This document shows, piece after piece, positions 37,426-45,760 of a stretch of DNA of 64,000 nucleotides (position 1 is its first letter; every line of letters starts with the position of its first letter). This stretch comes from Gordonia sp. SID5947 (lineage in GTDB: Bacteria; Actinomycetota; Actinomycetes; Mycobacteriales; Mycobacteriaceae), in assembly GCF_009862785.1 (NCBI RefSeq), contig NZ_WWHU01000001.1:2418001-2482000 (forward strand), in the 5' to 3' direction. The notes under the pieces were generated by a model. It saw only the letters and a program-made list of their open reading frames with translations, made no database searches and was not told the origin of the DNA. A program made the translations under genes and the position numbers.

Positions 37426-38166
37426 GTGGATGTAGACAAGGCCTACCTGTATAAGTTCCAACGCTTCTCGGCATGGTCAGGCTTTCTCGTCATGGCCGTG
37501 GTGGGCGTGTGCTTCTTCATGTTGTCGAAGGTCCAGCCACCCATCGACCCCCAATGGTCGGGCCAAGAGGTCAAGGATTGGATGGTTGACAACCGATCTG
37601 GGATCCTCTGGACCACGGTCATCTGCTCCTTCATCATCCCGCTGGAGTACTTCTTCGTGGTGACCACCAGCTGGCAGATGCGCCGGATCGAACGCGGCTG
37701 GGGAGTACTCACCATGACCCAGGTGCTCACCGGGGTCGTGGCTCCCATCGGGTTCTTCTACCCGATGTTCATCCTGTCGGCGGCGGCCTACCGTGCTGCG
37801 GAACGGTCCCCGGAGATCCTGCAGCTGATGACCGACCTGTTCTACTTCGCCTACGTCGGTTTCGCATTCATCTTCTGCTTGCAGTGCATCGTCATCGGAA
37901 TCGCGGTGTTGATCGACAAGCGTCCCGAACCGGTCTTTCCGCGCTGGTTCGCCTACCTCAACTTCATCCTCGCCGTGGTGCTCGCTCCCGGTGCGTTCAT
38001 CTATGTATTCATGTCCGGACCGCTGGCCTGGAACGGGTTGTTCGCCTTCTGGCTCCCCTGTCTCGCCTACCTGGTCTGGAAGGTGGCGACGCCGCTCCTG
38101 TTGCTCAAGGGTGTCAAGTCCGAGGAGAACGAAACCGCCGAAGAGGCTGTGCCTGTGCTCGTCTGA
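37426..38166 (+). CDS. Six-helix membrane protein, function unknown
   Basis: A 246-residue integral membrane protein with segments at about residues 15-32, 64-84, 100-125, 140-165, 178-200 and 207-230. GTG at 37426 with AAGGAGA upstream is preferred; the longer frame overlaps the promoter region. No family is recognised with confidence. Similar multi-helix proteins occur near oxygenase genes in actinobacterial catabolic loci, but their task is unknown. It is transcribed alone, bounded downstream by two hairpins. Confidence 0.7.
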   Translation: MDVDKAYLYKFQRFSAWSGFLVMAVVGVCFFMLSKVQPPIDPQWSGQEVKDWMVDNRSGILWTTVICSFIIPLEYFFVVTTSWQMRRIERGWGVLTMTQVLTGVVAPIGFFYPMFILSAAAYRAAERSPEILQLMTDLFYFAYVGFAFIFCLQCIVIGIAVLIDKRPEPVFPRWFAYLNFILAVVLAPGAFIYVFMSGPLAWNGLFAFWLPCLAYLVWKVATPLLLLKGVKSEENETAEEAVPVLV

Positions 38167-38182
38167 GTGGTCGATTCTCCAC

Positions 38183-38225
38183 CACCGAGGGTGCGCCCGC
38201 GAATCTCGTGGGAGCACCCTCGGTG
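38183..38225. terminator. Hairpin after the membrane protein gene
   Basis: A 12-bp stem (CACCGAGGGTGC and complement at 38214-38225) with a 19-nt loop starts 16 bp after the membrane protein stop. Confidence 0.6.
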
Positions 38226-38289
38226 TTCGCAGGTACGCAGAGGTGTCGCGAGCCGACCGGTGCGACAGAGACGACGCGACAGAGACGAA

Positions 38290-38320
38290 GGAGCCACGGC
38301 CCCCAGGGGACCGTGGCTCC
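38290..38320. terminator. Hairpin after the second KstD-like gene
   Basis: GGAGCCACGG pairs with 38311-38320, and the loop itself contains CCCC-A-GGGG, giving a long stem. It lies 31 bp beyond the leftward flavoprotein stop, and acts with the preceding hairpin between convergent genes. Confidence 0.6.
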
Positions 38321-38350
38321 GGCACATCTGCGGCTGTCAAGGCCGCCGGC

Positions 38351-39961
38351 TCAGCTCGTGGCGTCCGCCATGTCCAACACCGCGAGATACCCGAAGGCCA
38401 GCGACGAGCCGATCGGGGTCCCGGCTCCCGGATACACCTTGCCCGACATGGCCGCCATCGTGTTCCCCGTCGCGTAGAGGCCACCGATGGGTTGGCCGTC
38501 GGCCTGCAGCACCCGGGCGTTCGGGTCCGTCTTGAGCCCACCTTTGGTCCCGATGTCCGAGAGCAGAATCGTCGCCGCGTAGTACGGCGGTGTGTCGGTT
38601 CCCGTGAGCAACGGGTTGGGTCCCTCGGGCGGGAGCGGCACCACGAAGTTCTGCTCCGGGAGAGCCGGATATCCGACGATGAACTGGAACATCTGGTCCC
38701 AGGCGCTCTCACCCCGGTGGAACTGTTCGTCGACGCCGCCGTCGACATACCCGTTGAAGGTCGACACCGAGTCGATCAATGCCGCAGCGGGAACCCCGAT
38801 CTGCTCGGCCAGTTCTTCGAGGGTGTCGGCCTTCTTGAGTGCTCCGGACTCGAACCACTCGGCGGCCACCGGAACCTCAGGACTCTTGCCACCGAATCCG
38901 TCGCGTACGAACGCCTTGTGGTCGAACACCCAGTACGCGGGGGCATGTGAACCCTCTTCGGTACGTTCTCCGTCTCGGATCGTGTGACCGGCCTGGTCGT
39001 ACGGCCGGAGCTCGTTGACAAAACGCTCCCCCGAGCCGTTCACCCAGATCCCGCCCCGAATGCCGGTCTGGAAGACCGGCTTACCATCGGGCTGGACCGT
39101 GCCGGGGACATACCAGGCCTCGTCCATCAGGTCGGTGGCCGCCCCCACCGCGAGGCCGGCGACCAGCGCGTCACCGACGTTCGAGTCGACACCGTCGGAC
39201 CAATCGGCGTTGGCCGGGATCGTCCCGTACTTGGCCCGGAGCTCGGCGTTGTGCTCGAAACCGCCGGCCGCCAGAAGGACGCCCCGAGCGGCGCCATACC
39301 GCACCGTGGCACCATCACACACCGCATCCACACCGACGATCCGGCCGTTCTCCACAACCAGGTCGGTGAGCGCCGTGTCGAGCTCCAGCACGCCGTTGCC
39401 GGTCTCGAGGAATGCCGACAGCGCCCTGGCGATGAGCGCCCGCCCACCGAGCAACATCTCGTCCTCGCTGTGGTCGTAGCGCTCGGTGTATATCGACTTC
39501 CGGACAAGCGCCGCCCTGTCGCCCACGTCGCTGACCGCGATCGGTGGTGGGAATACCGTCCGGCCGTGCGGGGTGGCGCCCTCGAGGTGATCCAGATAAT
39601 CGGGCACGGGTTGGTGCTCGAACGACTGGAACCACGGATTCCGCTCCAACTCATCGATCAGCCGCGCCCCCGCGGACAGATAGGCATCCTGCATCGATTC
39701 ACGCCCGGGGTCGTCCACCGCCTTGCGCAGGTAGCCACGCGCCACCTCCACGTCCGAATCGTCGATCCCGGCGCGTTTGGTAGGCGCGCTCCCCGGAAAC
39801 CACAGGCCTGCACCTGAATACGAGGTGGTACCGCCCACCTGATCGGTCTTCTCGATGACCAACGTCCGCAATCCCCGGGACGCGGCGATGTACGCGCTGA
39901 CGAGTCCGCCGCCGCCGGAACCCACCACCACGACGTCATAACTTTCTTCGTTGTCCGACAT
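38351..39961 (-). CDS. KstD-like FAD dehydrogenase (second copy)
   Basis: A 536-residue member of the same superfamily as the gene at 20185-21863. The FAD fold is VVVVGSGGGGLVSAYIAASRG (residues 10-30), and the C-terminal part has GLYATGNTMAAMSGKVYPGAG with the Tyr-x3-Gly pattern seen in 3-ketosteroid dehydrogenases. No frameshift is present, so it is the better reference for the first copy. A consensus AGGAGG ribosome binding site precedes the ATG. Two different KstD-like enzymes in one window suggest two distinct desaturations or two ring positions. Confidence 0.88.
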   Translation of the reverse strand: MSDNEESYDVVVVGSGGGGLVSAYIAASRGLRTLVIEKTDQVGGTTSYSGAGLWFPGSAPTKRAGIDDSDVEVARGYLRKAVDDPGRESMQDAYLSAGARLIDELERNPWFQSFEHQPVPDYLDHLEGATPHGRTVFPPPIAVSDVGDRAALVRKSIYTERYDHSEDEMLLGGRALIARALSAFLETGNGVLELDTALTDLVVENGRIVGVDAVCDGATVRYGAARGVLLAAGGFEHNAELRAKYGTIPANADWSDGVDSNVGDALVAGLAVGAATDLMDEAWYVPGTVQPDGKPVFQTGIRGGIWVNGSGERFVNELRPYDQAGHTIRDGERTEEGSHAPAYWVFDHKAFVRDGFGGKSPEVPVAAEWFESGALKKADTLEELAEQIGVPAAALIDSVSTFNGYVDGGVDEQFHRGESAWDQMFQFIVGYPALPEQNFVVPLPPEGPNPLLTGTDTPPYYAATILLSDIGTKGGLKTDPNARVLQADGQPIGGLYATGNTMAAMSGKVYPGAGTPIGSSLAFGYLAVLDMADATS

Positions 39962-40019
39962 GACTACTACCTCCTGTGTTCTCTCGTTGATCCGGGATCT
40001 CTCGGGATTGACGGGCCGC

Positions 40020-40289
40020 TCAGAGCAGCAGAAAGGCGCCGGTCAGCACGATCCACAATCCGGCGCAATAGATTTCGAACGTCCATCGCAGGCCTCTCGG
40101 CGCGTTCCTGATCTCCATGAAGTCGAGCCCCACCAGCCTGACCTTGTACGCGGCCAGCGCCAGTACCACCACCGCCGCGACCGTTCCGGCGTGCGCCTCC
40201 AGGCTGATGACCGGGATCACCACTGCCAGCAGCACGAGGATCAGCCACGTCCGCACGTAACGATCGGCCAGGACGCCTCGGGGTTTCAT
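40020..40289 (-). CDS. Small COX4/NorF-like membrane protein
   Basis: An 89-residue protein with three membrane helices (about 14-30, 35-48, 70-88) and the conserved-looking middle KVRLVGLDFMEIRNAPRG, which fits the prokaryotic cytochrome c oxidase subunit IV/NorF family (E..N motif). ATG at 40289 lies 4 bp after the COX3-like stop and is chosen over a longer frame from 40409. It forms a NorE-NorF-like pair with its neighbour. Confidence 0.75.
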   Translation of the reverse strand: MKPRGVLADRYVRTWLILVLLAVVIPVISLEAHAGTVAAVVVLALAAYKVRLVGLDFMEIRNAPRGLRWTFEIYCAGLWIVLTGAFLLL

Positions 40290-40293
40290 GCGC

Positions 40294-40905
40294 TCACGCC
40301 ACCAGGTAGACCAGCGGGAACAGGACCATCCACAACAGGTCGACCATGTGCCAATAGCACGCTCCCCCTTCGTAGAACACGCGCTGCCGTCCCTCCGACG
40401 GCAGCTCACGGCGTGCGCGCAGCATCAAGACCCCGAGAACCACGAGACCGATCACCACATGAGAAAGGTGGATACCGGTGAGGATGAAGAGCCACATGAA
40501 ATAGGGATTCGAATCCGGCGTGTCACCGCCCTGGACAAGGTGGGTGTACTCGACGCCCTTGAGCGCGACGAAGACGACGGCACACGCCATCGCTCCCGCG
40601 AAGCCCCTCACCGCGCGGCGGTGCCTCGCCGCGCGCACACCGGTCACACCGATCATCACCAGCAGCGAGCTGACGAGCAGCACCATCGTGTTGGTCACCG
40701 GAATGGTGAGATCGAGTGACTCCCGTGCGGCTCCGAACAGCTCCGGGTCTTTCGCACGGTCCACCAAGAAGGCCACGAACATCACCGCGAAGATCACCAT
40801 GTCGCCGAGCAGGAAGACCCAGAGCCCCTGTTCTCCCGGAACGTGCCGCTCGGGTGCGGCACCGGTCGGCGAGCCGTGCCGATCCGAGGCGATCACGTCG
40901 CTCAC
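40294..40905 (-). CDS. COX3/NorE-like membrane protein
   Basis: A 203-residue heme-copper oxidase subunit III-family protein. Residues EQGLWVFLLGDMVIFAVMF, ILTGIHLSHVVIG and ACYWHMVDLLWMVLFPLVYL are the family signatures (W..H..D..W near the end). GTG at 40905 follows a GAGGGGGGCG stretch. It is only the length of short NorE-type proteins, not full CtaE. No subunit I or II gene is present here. It could tune oxygen use or membrane assembly of an oxygenase; this is inference. Confidence 0.85.
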   Translation of the reverse strand: MSDVIASDRHGSPTGAAPERHVPGEQGLWVFLLGDMVIFAVMFVAFLVDRAKDPELFGAARESLDLTIPVTNTMVLLVSSLLVMIGVTGVRAARHRRAVRGFAGAMACAVVFVALKGVEYTHLVQGGDTPDSNPYFMWLFILTGIHLSHVVIGLVVLGVLMLRARRELPSEGRQRVFYEGGACYWHMVDLLWMVLFPLVYLVA

Positions 40906-41321
40906 AGCGCCGCCCCCCTCCTGACCTGATTCACCTAGTCGCGTCCGAGCACAGTCGTGCTGATCGGCCGATATCCAAGTGTTGCGGTACACGCCTCGCC
41001 TGCCATGCAGGTTTCCACTGAGCGAGACCGGTGCCATCCTTGACCGGATTGCGATTACCTGGAACACATAGTTGTACAAGTGCTATAAGTGAATCCACGA
41101 CCTGGATCTGGCTGCGGCGCCGGAATCGGTGGTCCCGCACACCGGGATCGCGGCGCCCCCGGGGTCCATGGCGGCCTACTGTCGCGCCTTGGAGCGTCGG
41201 ATGGCGGTGGAGTTGCCGGTGGCCGGCGCACGCCGCGACCAGATCGTCACGTCGACCCAGCAGTGCCACAACAGGATTCCACGAGTCATCCACCAGGGTG
41301 ACACCCGACGAGAGGCCGGAC
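40906..41321. other. Divergent region with coding-like remnant, COX3-like gene / hydrolase
   Basis: 416 bp. A promoter-like patch at 41066-41090 (ACATAG, TTGTACAA, TATAAG) lies in the first half. From about 41093 to 41321 frame 2 has very high GC at third positions and a protein-like reading (MAAYCRALERRMAVELPV, from ATG at 41168), but it runs out of frame into the hydrolase and ends without a natural C-terminus. It may be a gene remnant or a further sequencing frameshift. No family is recognised. Confidence 0.35.
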
Positions 41322-42185
41322 ATGACAGCCGAGTTGACCTACGAGACGACTTCTGCGACCGCGACCATCGACGGCCTCGATTTTCACTATCACGAGGCCG
41401 GATCTGGGCGGCCACTGATCATGCTCCACGGCTCCGGCCCCGGTGTGAGTGCATGGTCCAACTTCAGCCACAACCTTCCGTTCTTCGCCGAGCACTTCCG
41501 CGTCGTGATGCCCGACCTCCCGGGCTTCGGTGGCACCGCTTTGCCCGAATTGAAGGAGGTGTACACCCTTGCGGGCGCGCGCTGGATCGCGCGGTTGATG
41601 GATGAGCTCGGTATCGAATCCGCAGTGTTCGTCGGTAATTCGATGGGGGGCGCCATCGCAGCGGAGATGGCCGGCCATCTGCCGGACCGGGTGGATCGGA
41701 TGGCGATCATGGGTTCCGGAGGCATGTCCGTCAGCCTGTTCCAGACCGAACCGAGTGAAGGGTTCCAGCGACTCTTCGCCTTTCTGTCCGAACCCACCCG
41801 AGAACGCATGGTGGAATGGATCAACACGATGGTCCATGACAAATCTCTGGTCACCGAAGAACTTGTCGACGAACGGATGCGAAACGCCACCGCCGACGGA
41901 GTCCTCGACCGAACCCGTGCCATCTTCGGCGCGATGTTCAACCCGACACTGCGCGAGACGTACACCCCGCTCTGGAAGCGTCCGGATTCCATCACCACGC
42001 CGACCCTCATGCTGTGGGGACGCGAGGATCGGATGTTGCCCTACGACCAGGCTCACTTCGCGAACCGCTGGCTACCGGACGTCGAACTGCACACCTTCTC
42101 CCAGTGCGGGCACTGGATTCAGGTCGAGAAGAAGCAGGACTTCGAACGCGTCGTCCTCGAGTTCCTCACTCGCGAAACAAGATGA
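41322..42185 (+). CDS. Alpha/beta-hydrolase, meta-cleavage-product type (HsaD/BphD-like)
   Basis: A 287-residue hydrolase that would cut the C-C bond of a ring-opened dienoate product. The oxyanion motif HGSGPGVSAWSN, nucleophile Ser107 in GNSMGG, Asp236 in GREDRMLPY and His264 in CGHWIQVE form the complete triad with the spacing of HsaD. ATG at 41322 is chosen; the earlier open frame reads through the promoter. Its stop overlaps a possible ATG (42182) of the next gene. It follows logically after the extradiol dioxygenase at 36142-37170. Confidence 0.9.
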   Translation: MTAELTYETTSATATIDGLDFHYHEAGSGRPLIMLHGSGPGVSAWSNFSHNLPFFAEHFRVVMPDLPGFGGTALPELKEVYTLAGARWIARLMDELGIESAVFVGNSMGGAIAAEMAGHLPDRVDRMAIMGSGGMSVSLFQTEPSEGFQRLFAFLSEPTRERMVEWINTMVHDKSLVTEELVDERMRNATADGVLDRTRAIFGAMFNPTLRETYTPLWKRPDSITTPTLMLWGREDRMLPYDQAHFANRWLPDVELHTFSQCGHWIQVEKKQDFERVVLEFLTRETR

Positions 42186-42313
42186 GTGTGTCGTCGTCGG
42201 CCGTTCCCACTGAGCGGACAGAACCGGGCGCTCGACGAGCCGAAGAAACAGAATCGGAACATCCTGCCGCCGGGCGGGGAGAAGCACGAGAAGGAAGTCA
42301 GAGGTACGACGGC

Positions 42314-43497
42314 ATGGCACACGAAGTCATCAAGCGCATCGAGGAGCTGGGCCCGGAACTGGCGGCCCTGGCCGAAGAGAACGAGCGGCTGGGCAAACTC
42401 AGCGACAAGACGGCCGACCTGCTCCGCCAGACAGGGGTCATCAGGATGCTGCAGCCCACCGATTTCGGTGGATATGCGGCGCATCCCCGGGACTTCGCGG
42501 CAGCCGTGATGGCGATCGCCGCCAACGACCCTGCTGCCGGGTGGGTAGCGGGCGTGGTCGGCGTGCACCCGTGGGAGCTGGCACAGATGGACCGGCGTCT
42601 GCAGCAGGAGATCTGGGGCGATGACCCCGACACCTGGGTGGCGTCACCGTACATGCCAAACGGCGTCGCCGACCCGGTCGAGAACGATTCGTTCGTACTG
42701 AGCGGACGCTGGCCCTTCTCGTCCGGCTCCGATCACTGCCAGTGGGACTTCCTCGGAGCGATGAAGGGCGACGGATCGGGCAAACCCCTGATGCCCCCGA
42801 GGTGATGCACGTCGTTCTCCCCCGGTCCGACTACGAGCTGATCGAGGATTCGTGGGATGTCGTCGGACTCTGCGGTACCGGCAGCAAAGATGTCGTCGTC
42901 GACCAGGCCGTCGTCCCTGCCTACCGCACCGTGACCCAGAACGACATCTCCGACGGCACCGCGTCGGCGCGCTCGGGACGCGAGGAGGCGGTGTACAAGC
43001 TCTCCTTCGGAGTGATGTTCCCACTGGGCATCACCGCCGCGGTCATCGGCATCTGCGAGGGCGCCCTGGCCACCCACCTCGCGATCCAGAAGGATCGTGT
43101 CGCCGTGACCGGAGTTCAGGTCCGCGACGATCCCTACGTGCTGCATGCCGCCGGCGAGGCGGCAGCCGAGATCGAGGCGTCGCGCGTCCAGTTGATCGAG
43201 GGCATCAGCCGCCTACATGACATCATCGACAACGGCGGCACCCCGACCACCGAGGAGCGATCGAACCAGCGCCGCAATCAGGTTCGGTGCGCATGGCGGG
43301 CCGTGTCGGCACTCGACGAGATCTTCGCCCGCTCGGGCGGCGTCGCCATCCGTAAGAGCAGTCCCATGCAAAGATACTGGCGGGACGCACATGTCGGGCT
43401 GCAGCACATGATCCACGTCGATGGGGTCGCCTACCACTCGAACTCGCTGCACAAGATGGGACTCGACACGCCGCCGGGGATGTTGGTGACCATCTGA
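42314..43497 (+). CDS. HsaA-type flavin-dependent monooxygenase, frameshifted in this sequence
   Basis: A protein of the acyl-CoA-dehydrogenase fold that acts as a two-component flavin monooxygenase, as HsaA does on steroid ring A phenols. N-terminal half: VIRMLQPTDFGGYAAHPRDFA and WVAGVVGVHPWEL; C-terminal half: IEASRVQLIEG and the ending SNSLHKMGLDTPPGML. The frame breaks at KPLMPP; adding one base to the C5 run at 42794-42798 gives EVMHVVLPRSDYEL and joins the halves to about 394 residues. The start is uncertain: ATG at 42182 overlaps the hydrolase stop (ATGA) but would add 44 low-complexity residues; 42314 (MAHEVIKRIEEL) fits the family start. It is followed by its flavin reductase. Confidence 0.85.
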
Positions 43498-43532
43498 TCG
43501 CCGAAGCGCCACCGAACCGACAGGAATCGACG

Positions 43533-44069
43533 ATGGACGACCCCAACACAACACAGTCATTCGAGGCGCGTTATCTGCGTGACGTCCTCGGTAACTTTCC
43601 CACCGGGGTGGTCGCGGTGACCACCATGGCCGCCGATGACGAACCGGCCGGGATGGTGGTGGGGTCGTTCACCTCTGTGTCGCTCGACCCGCCGCTCGTC
43701 TCGTTCCTGGTCGATCGGTCGTCGACCACGCTGCCCAAGATCCTGGACGCGGGGCGCTTCTGTGCGAACGCGCTCGCGTCCGATCAAGAGGCGCTGTGCC
43801 GTCAGATGTCCAAGCGTGGCGCAGATCGGTTCACGGGGGTGTCCTGGGAGCAATCGGAGTATCGCAACCCGATCCTGGACGGCGTGGTGGCCTGGGTGGA
43901 CTGCACGATCGAGAAGACCGTGGAGCTCGGTGACCACTTCCTCGTCGTGGGCCGCATACAGGATCTCACCGTGGCATCCGTGAAACGGCCACTGCTCTTC
44001 TTCCGTGGCGGGTATGGCGACTACACATCCACCGCACAACTGCTTCTGGACAGCCATCTGGGACGCTGA
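43533..44069 (+). CDS. HsaB-type flavin reductase
   Basis: A 178-residue flavin reductase-like domain protein (FNR-like split barrel). LGNFPTGVVAVTTM and SFTSVSLDPPLVSFLV are the family signatures, and HFLVVGRI with the closing FFRGGYG complete the fold. It supplies reduced flavin to the HsaA-type monooxygenase 35 bp upstream, and perhaps to the LLM enzyme. Fully in frame. It is the last gene before a strong terminator. Confidence 0.92.
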   Translation: MDDPNTTQSFEARYLRDVLGNFPTGVVAVTTMAADDEPAGMVVGSFTSVSLDPPLVSFLVDRSSTTLPKILDAGRFCANALASDQEALCRQMSKRGADRFTGVSWEQSEYRNPILDGVVAWVDCTIEKTVELGDHFLVVGRIQDLTVASVKRPLLFFRGGYGDYTSTAQLLLDSHLGR

Positions 44070-44082
44070 TACCTGGACACGC

Positions 44083-44114
44083 GAACGGCCGGCGTGGATT
44101 CACGCCGGCCGTTC
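44083..44114. terminator. Bidirectional terminator, flavin reductase / crotonase
   Basis: A 14-bp perfect stem (GAACGGCCGGCGTG and complement at 44101-44114) with a GATT loop, 13 bp after the flavin reductase stop and 24 bp beyond the convergent crotonase stop. Confidence 0.8.
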
Positions 44115-44137
44115 TCGTGTCATGCGACAGACGGTTC

Positions 44138-44929
44138 TCATATGCCTTTCCAGCGGGGAGTTCGCTTCTCCGCGAATGCGGCCGGACCCTCTTTCGCGTC
44201 CTCAGAGGCGAAGACCGGATCGGTGAACGCGACCTGCTCAGCGAACGCCTCGTCGTCGGTCCAGGTCCGCGATTTCCGCGCCACCGCCTTGCTCGCCCGG
44301 ACGGCAAGAGGCGCGTTGGCCGCGATCGTGGACGCGAGTTCACGCGCCACCACCACTGCCTGCCCGTCCGGAACCACCCGATTGATCAGACCGTGACGCT
44401 CAGCGTCTCGCGCACTCATGGGGTCCCCCGTCAACAGCAATTCGAGTGCGACTGCTCGCGGCAACACCTGGGGCGCTCGGAAGATGCCCCCCGCCCTGGC
44501 GATCAATCCTCGCTTCACTTCCGGCAGGCCGAATTTGGCGCTCTCGCCGGCCACGACGAGATCGGCCGCGAGTACCATCTCGAAGCCACCACCCAGCGCC
44601 CAGCCCTCGACGGCGGCCACCAGCGGTTTCGACGGTGGCGCCTGCACCAACCCGCCGAATCCGCGACCTTCCACGACCGGGCGCTCGCCCAGCTGAAACC
44701 GTTTGAGATCCATTCCGGCACAAAATATTCCGCCACTGCCGGTCAGAACCCCCACGGCCAGGTCGGGGTCGCCGTCGAGACGGTCCAGTGCCGCGGCGAG
44801 CGCCTCGGCCGCGCTCTTGGTCATCGCGTTGCGTTGTCGTGGGCGATTGATGGTGATGGTCAACACCCCGTCGCCGACCTCGGTGAGGATCTCCATCGCC
44901 TGATCCGTTGCCACCAGCTGATCGGTCAT
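44138..44929 (-). CDS. Enoyl-CoA hydratase
   Basis: A 263-residue classical crotonase. Oxyanion residues are in FCAGMDLKRF and GWALGGGFEMVLAADLVV; the catalytic Glu positions are kept in GGGFE and FGLPEVKRGL. It adds water to a trans-enoyl-CoA in beta-oxidation. ATG at 44929 overlaps the SDR stop (ATGA), and the SDR is a 3-hydroxyacyl-CoA dehydrogenase candidate, so the two catalyse successive steps. Confidence 0.9.
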   Translation of the reverse strand: MTDQLVATDQAMEILTEVGDGVLTITINRPRQRNAMTKSAAEALAAALDRLDGDPDLAVGVLTGSGGIFCAGMDLKRFQLGERPVVEGRGFGGLVQAPPSKPLVAAVEGWALGGGFEMVLAADLVVAGESAKFGLPEVKRGLIARAGGIFRAPQVLPRAVALELLLTGDPMSARDAERHGLINRVVPDGQAVVVARELASTIAANAPLAVRASKAVARKSRTWTDDEAFAEQVAFTDPVFASEDAKEGPAAFAEKRTPRWKGI

Positions 44930-45693
44930 CGCGGGGCCATCCGGATCGAGCCGTCCAGACGCACCGTCTCGCCGTTCACGTAGGCGTTCTGCAACAGCGT
45001 GAGTGCCATTCCCGCGTAATCCTCCGGAAGGCCGAGCCGCTTCGGAAACGGTACCGAGGCAGCGAGGCCATCACGGATGTCGTCACGTAGGCGCGCGAGC
45101 ATGGGAGTGTCGAAGGTCCCGGGCGCGATGGTGTTGACCCGGATTCCGACGCTGGCAAGATCGCGAGCCGCAACGAGGGTGATCCCGTGCACAGCCGCCT
45201 TGGACGCGGTATACGAGGTCTGACCGATCTGACCGTCGAAGGCCGCAACGGAAGCAGTGAGGACGATGGCACCGCGCTCGGTGTCGACCGGCTCGTTACG
45301 TGCGATACGTGCCGCAGCCAGCCTCAAGACGTTGTAGGTACCGATCAGGTTCACCTCGAGCACATCGCGAAAGCTCGCCAGCGACGCGGGATTTCCTGTT
45401 TTGTCGAGGATTCGTAGCCGATCGCCGCCGCGCCCGGCGCAGTGGACTGCGCCGCGCAACGGCCCGTGGGACTCGGTGGCATCGAGCGCGTCGGCAAGGC
45501 TCTGCTCGTCGGTGACATCCACAGGCGCGAACACCGCCGCGGGCCCCAGTCGCTCCGCGGTCGCCTTGCCGTCGGACGATTGCAGGTCCGCGATGATCAC
45601 GCGACCACCCGCATCGACGATCGCTTCGGCCGTGGCGGCACCGAGGCCCGAAGCACCACCGGTTACCAGGAATGTGTGGTCCGTCAAACGCAT
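44926..45693 (-). CDS. Short-chain dehydrogenase, 3-hydroxyacyl-CoA dehydrogenase type
   Basis: A 255-residue SDR similar to type II 3-hydroxyacyl-CoA dehydrogenases (HSD17B10 type). Coenzyme motif TGGASGLGAA, Asp36 after the second strand (IADLQ) selecting NAD, catalytic Ser in TASVAAFDGQ and YTASKAAV. FEMALE-like features such as the long DKTGNPASLASF loop are typical. It is between the hydratase and hot-dog dehydratase genes. It likely oxidises a hydroxyacyl-CoA. Confidence 0.88.
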   Translation of the reverse strand: MRLTDHTFLVTGGASGLGAATAEAIVDAGGRVIIADLQSSDGKATAERLGPAAVFAPVDVTDEQSLADALDATESHGPLRGAVHCAGRGGDRLRILDKTGNPASLASFRDVLEVNLIGTYNVLRLAAARIARNEPVDTERGAIVLTASVAAFDGQIGQTSYTASKAAVHGITLVAARDLASVGIRVNTIAPGTFDTPMLARLRDDIRDGLAASVPFPKRLGLPEDYAGMALTLLQNAYVNGETVRLDGSIRMAPR

Positions 45694-45760
45694 CCCGACT
45701 GTTCTCCTTCACGAATCTCGTTCGCGGGTGCCGAATGTACGGACCCGGTATGTCTTTGCC

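Noticed and set aside
42182..42313. 44-residue N-terminal extension of the HsaA-type protein
   Set aside because: The ATGA overlap with the hydrolase is suggestive, but the extension is low-complexity and not in the family; the later ATG is annotated and this alternative is noted.
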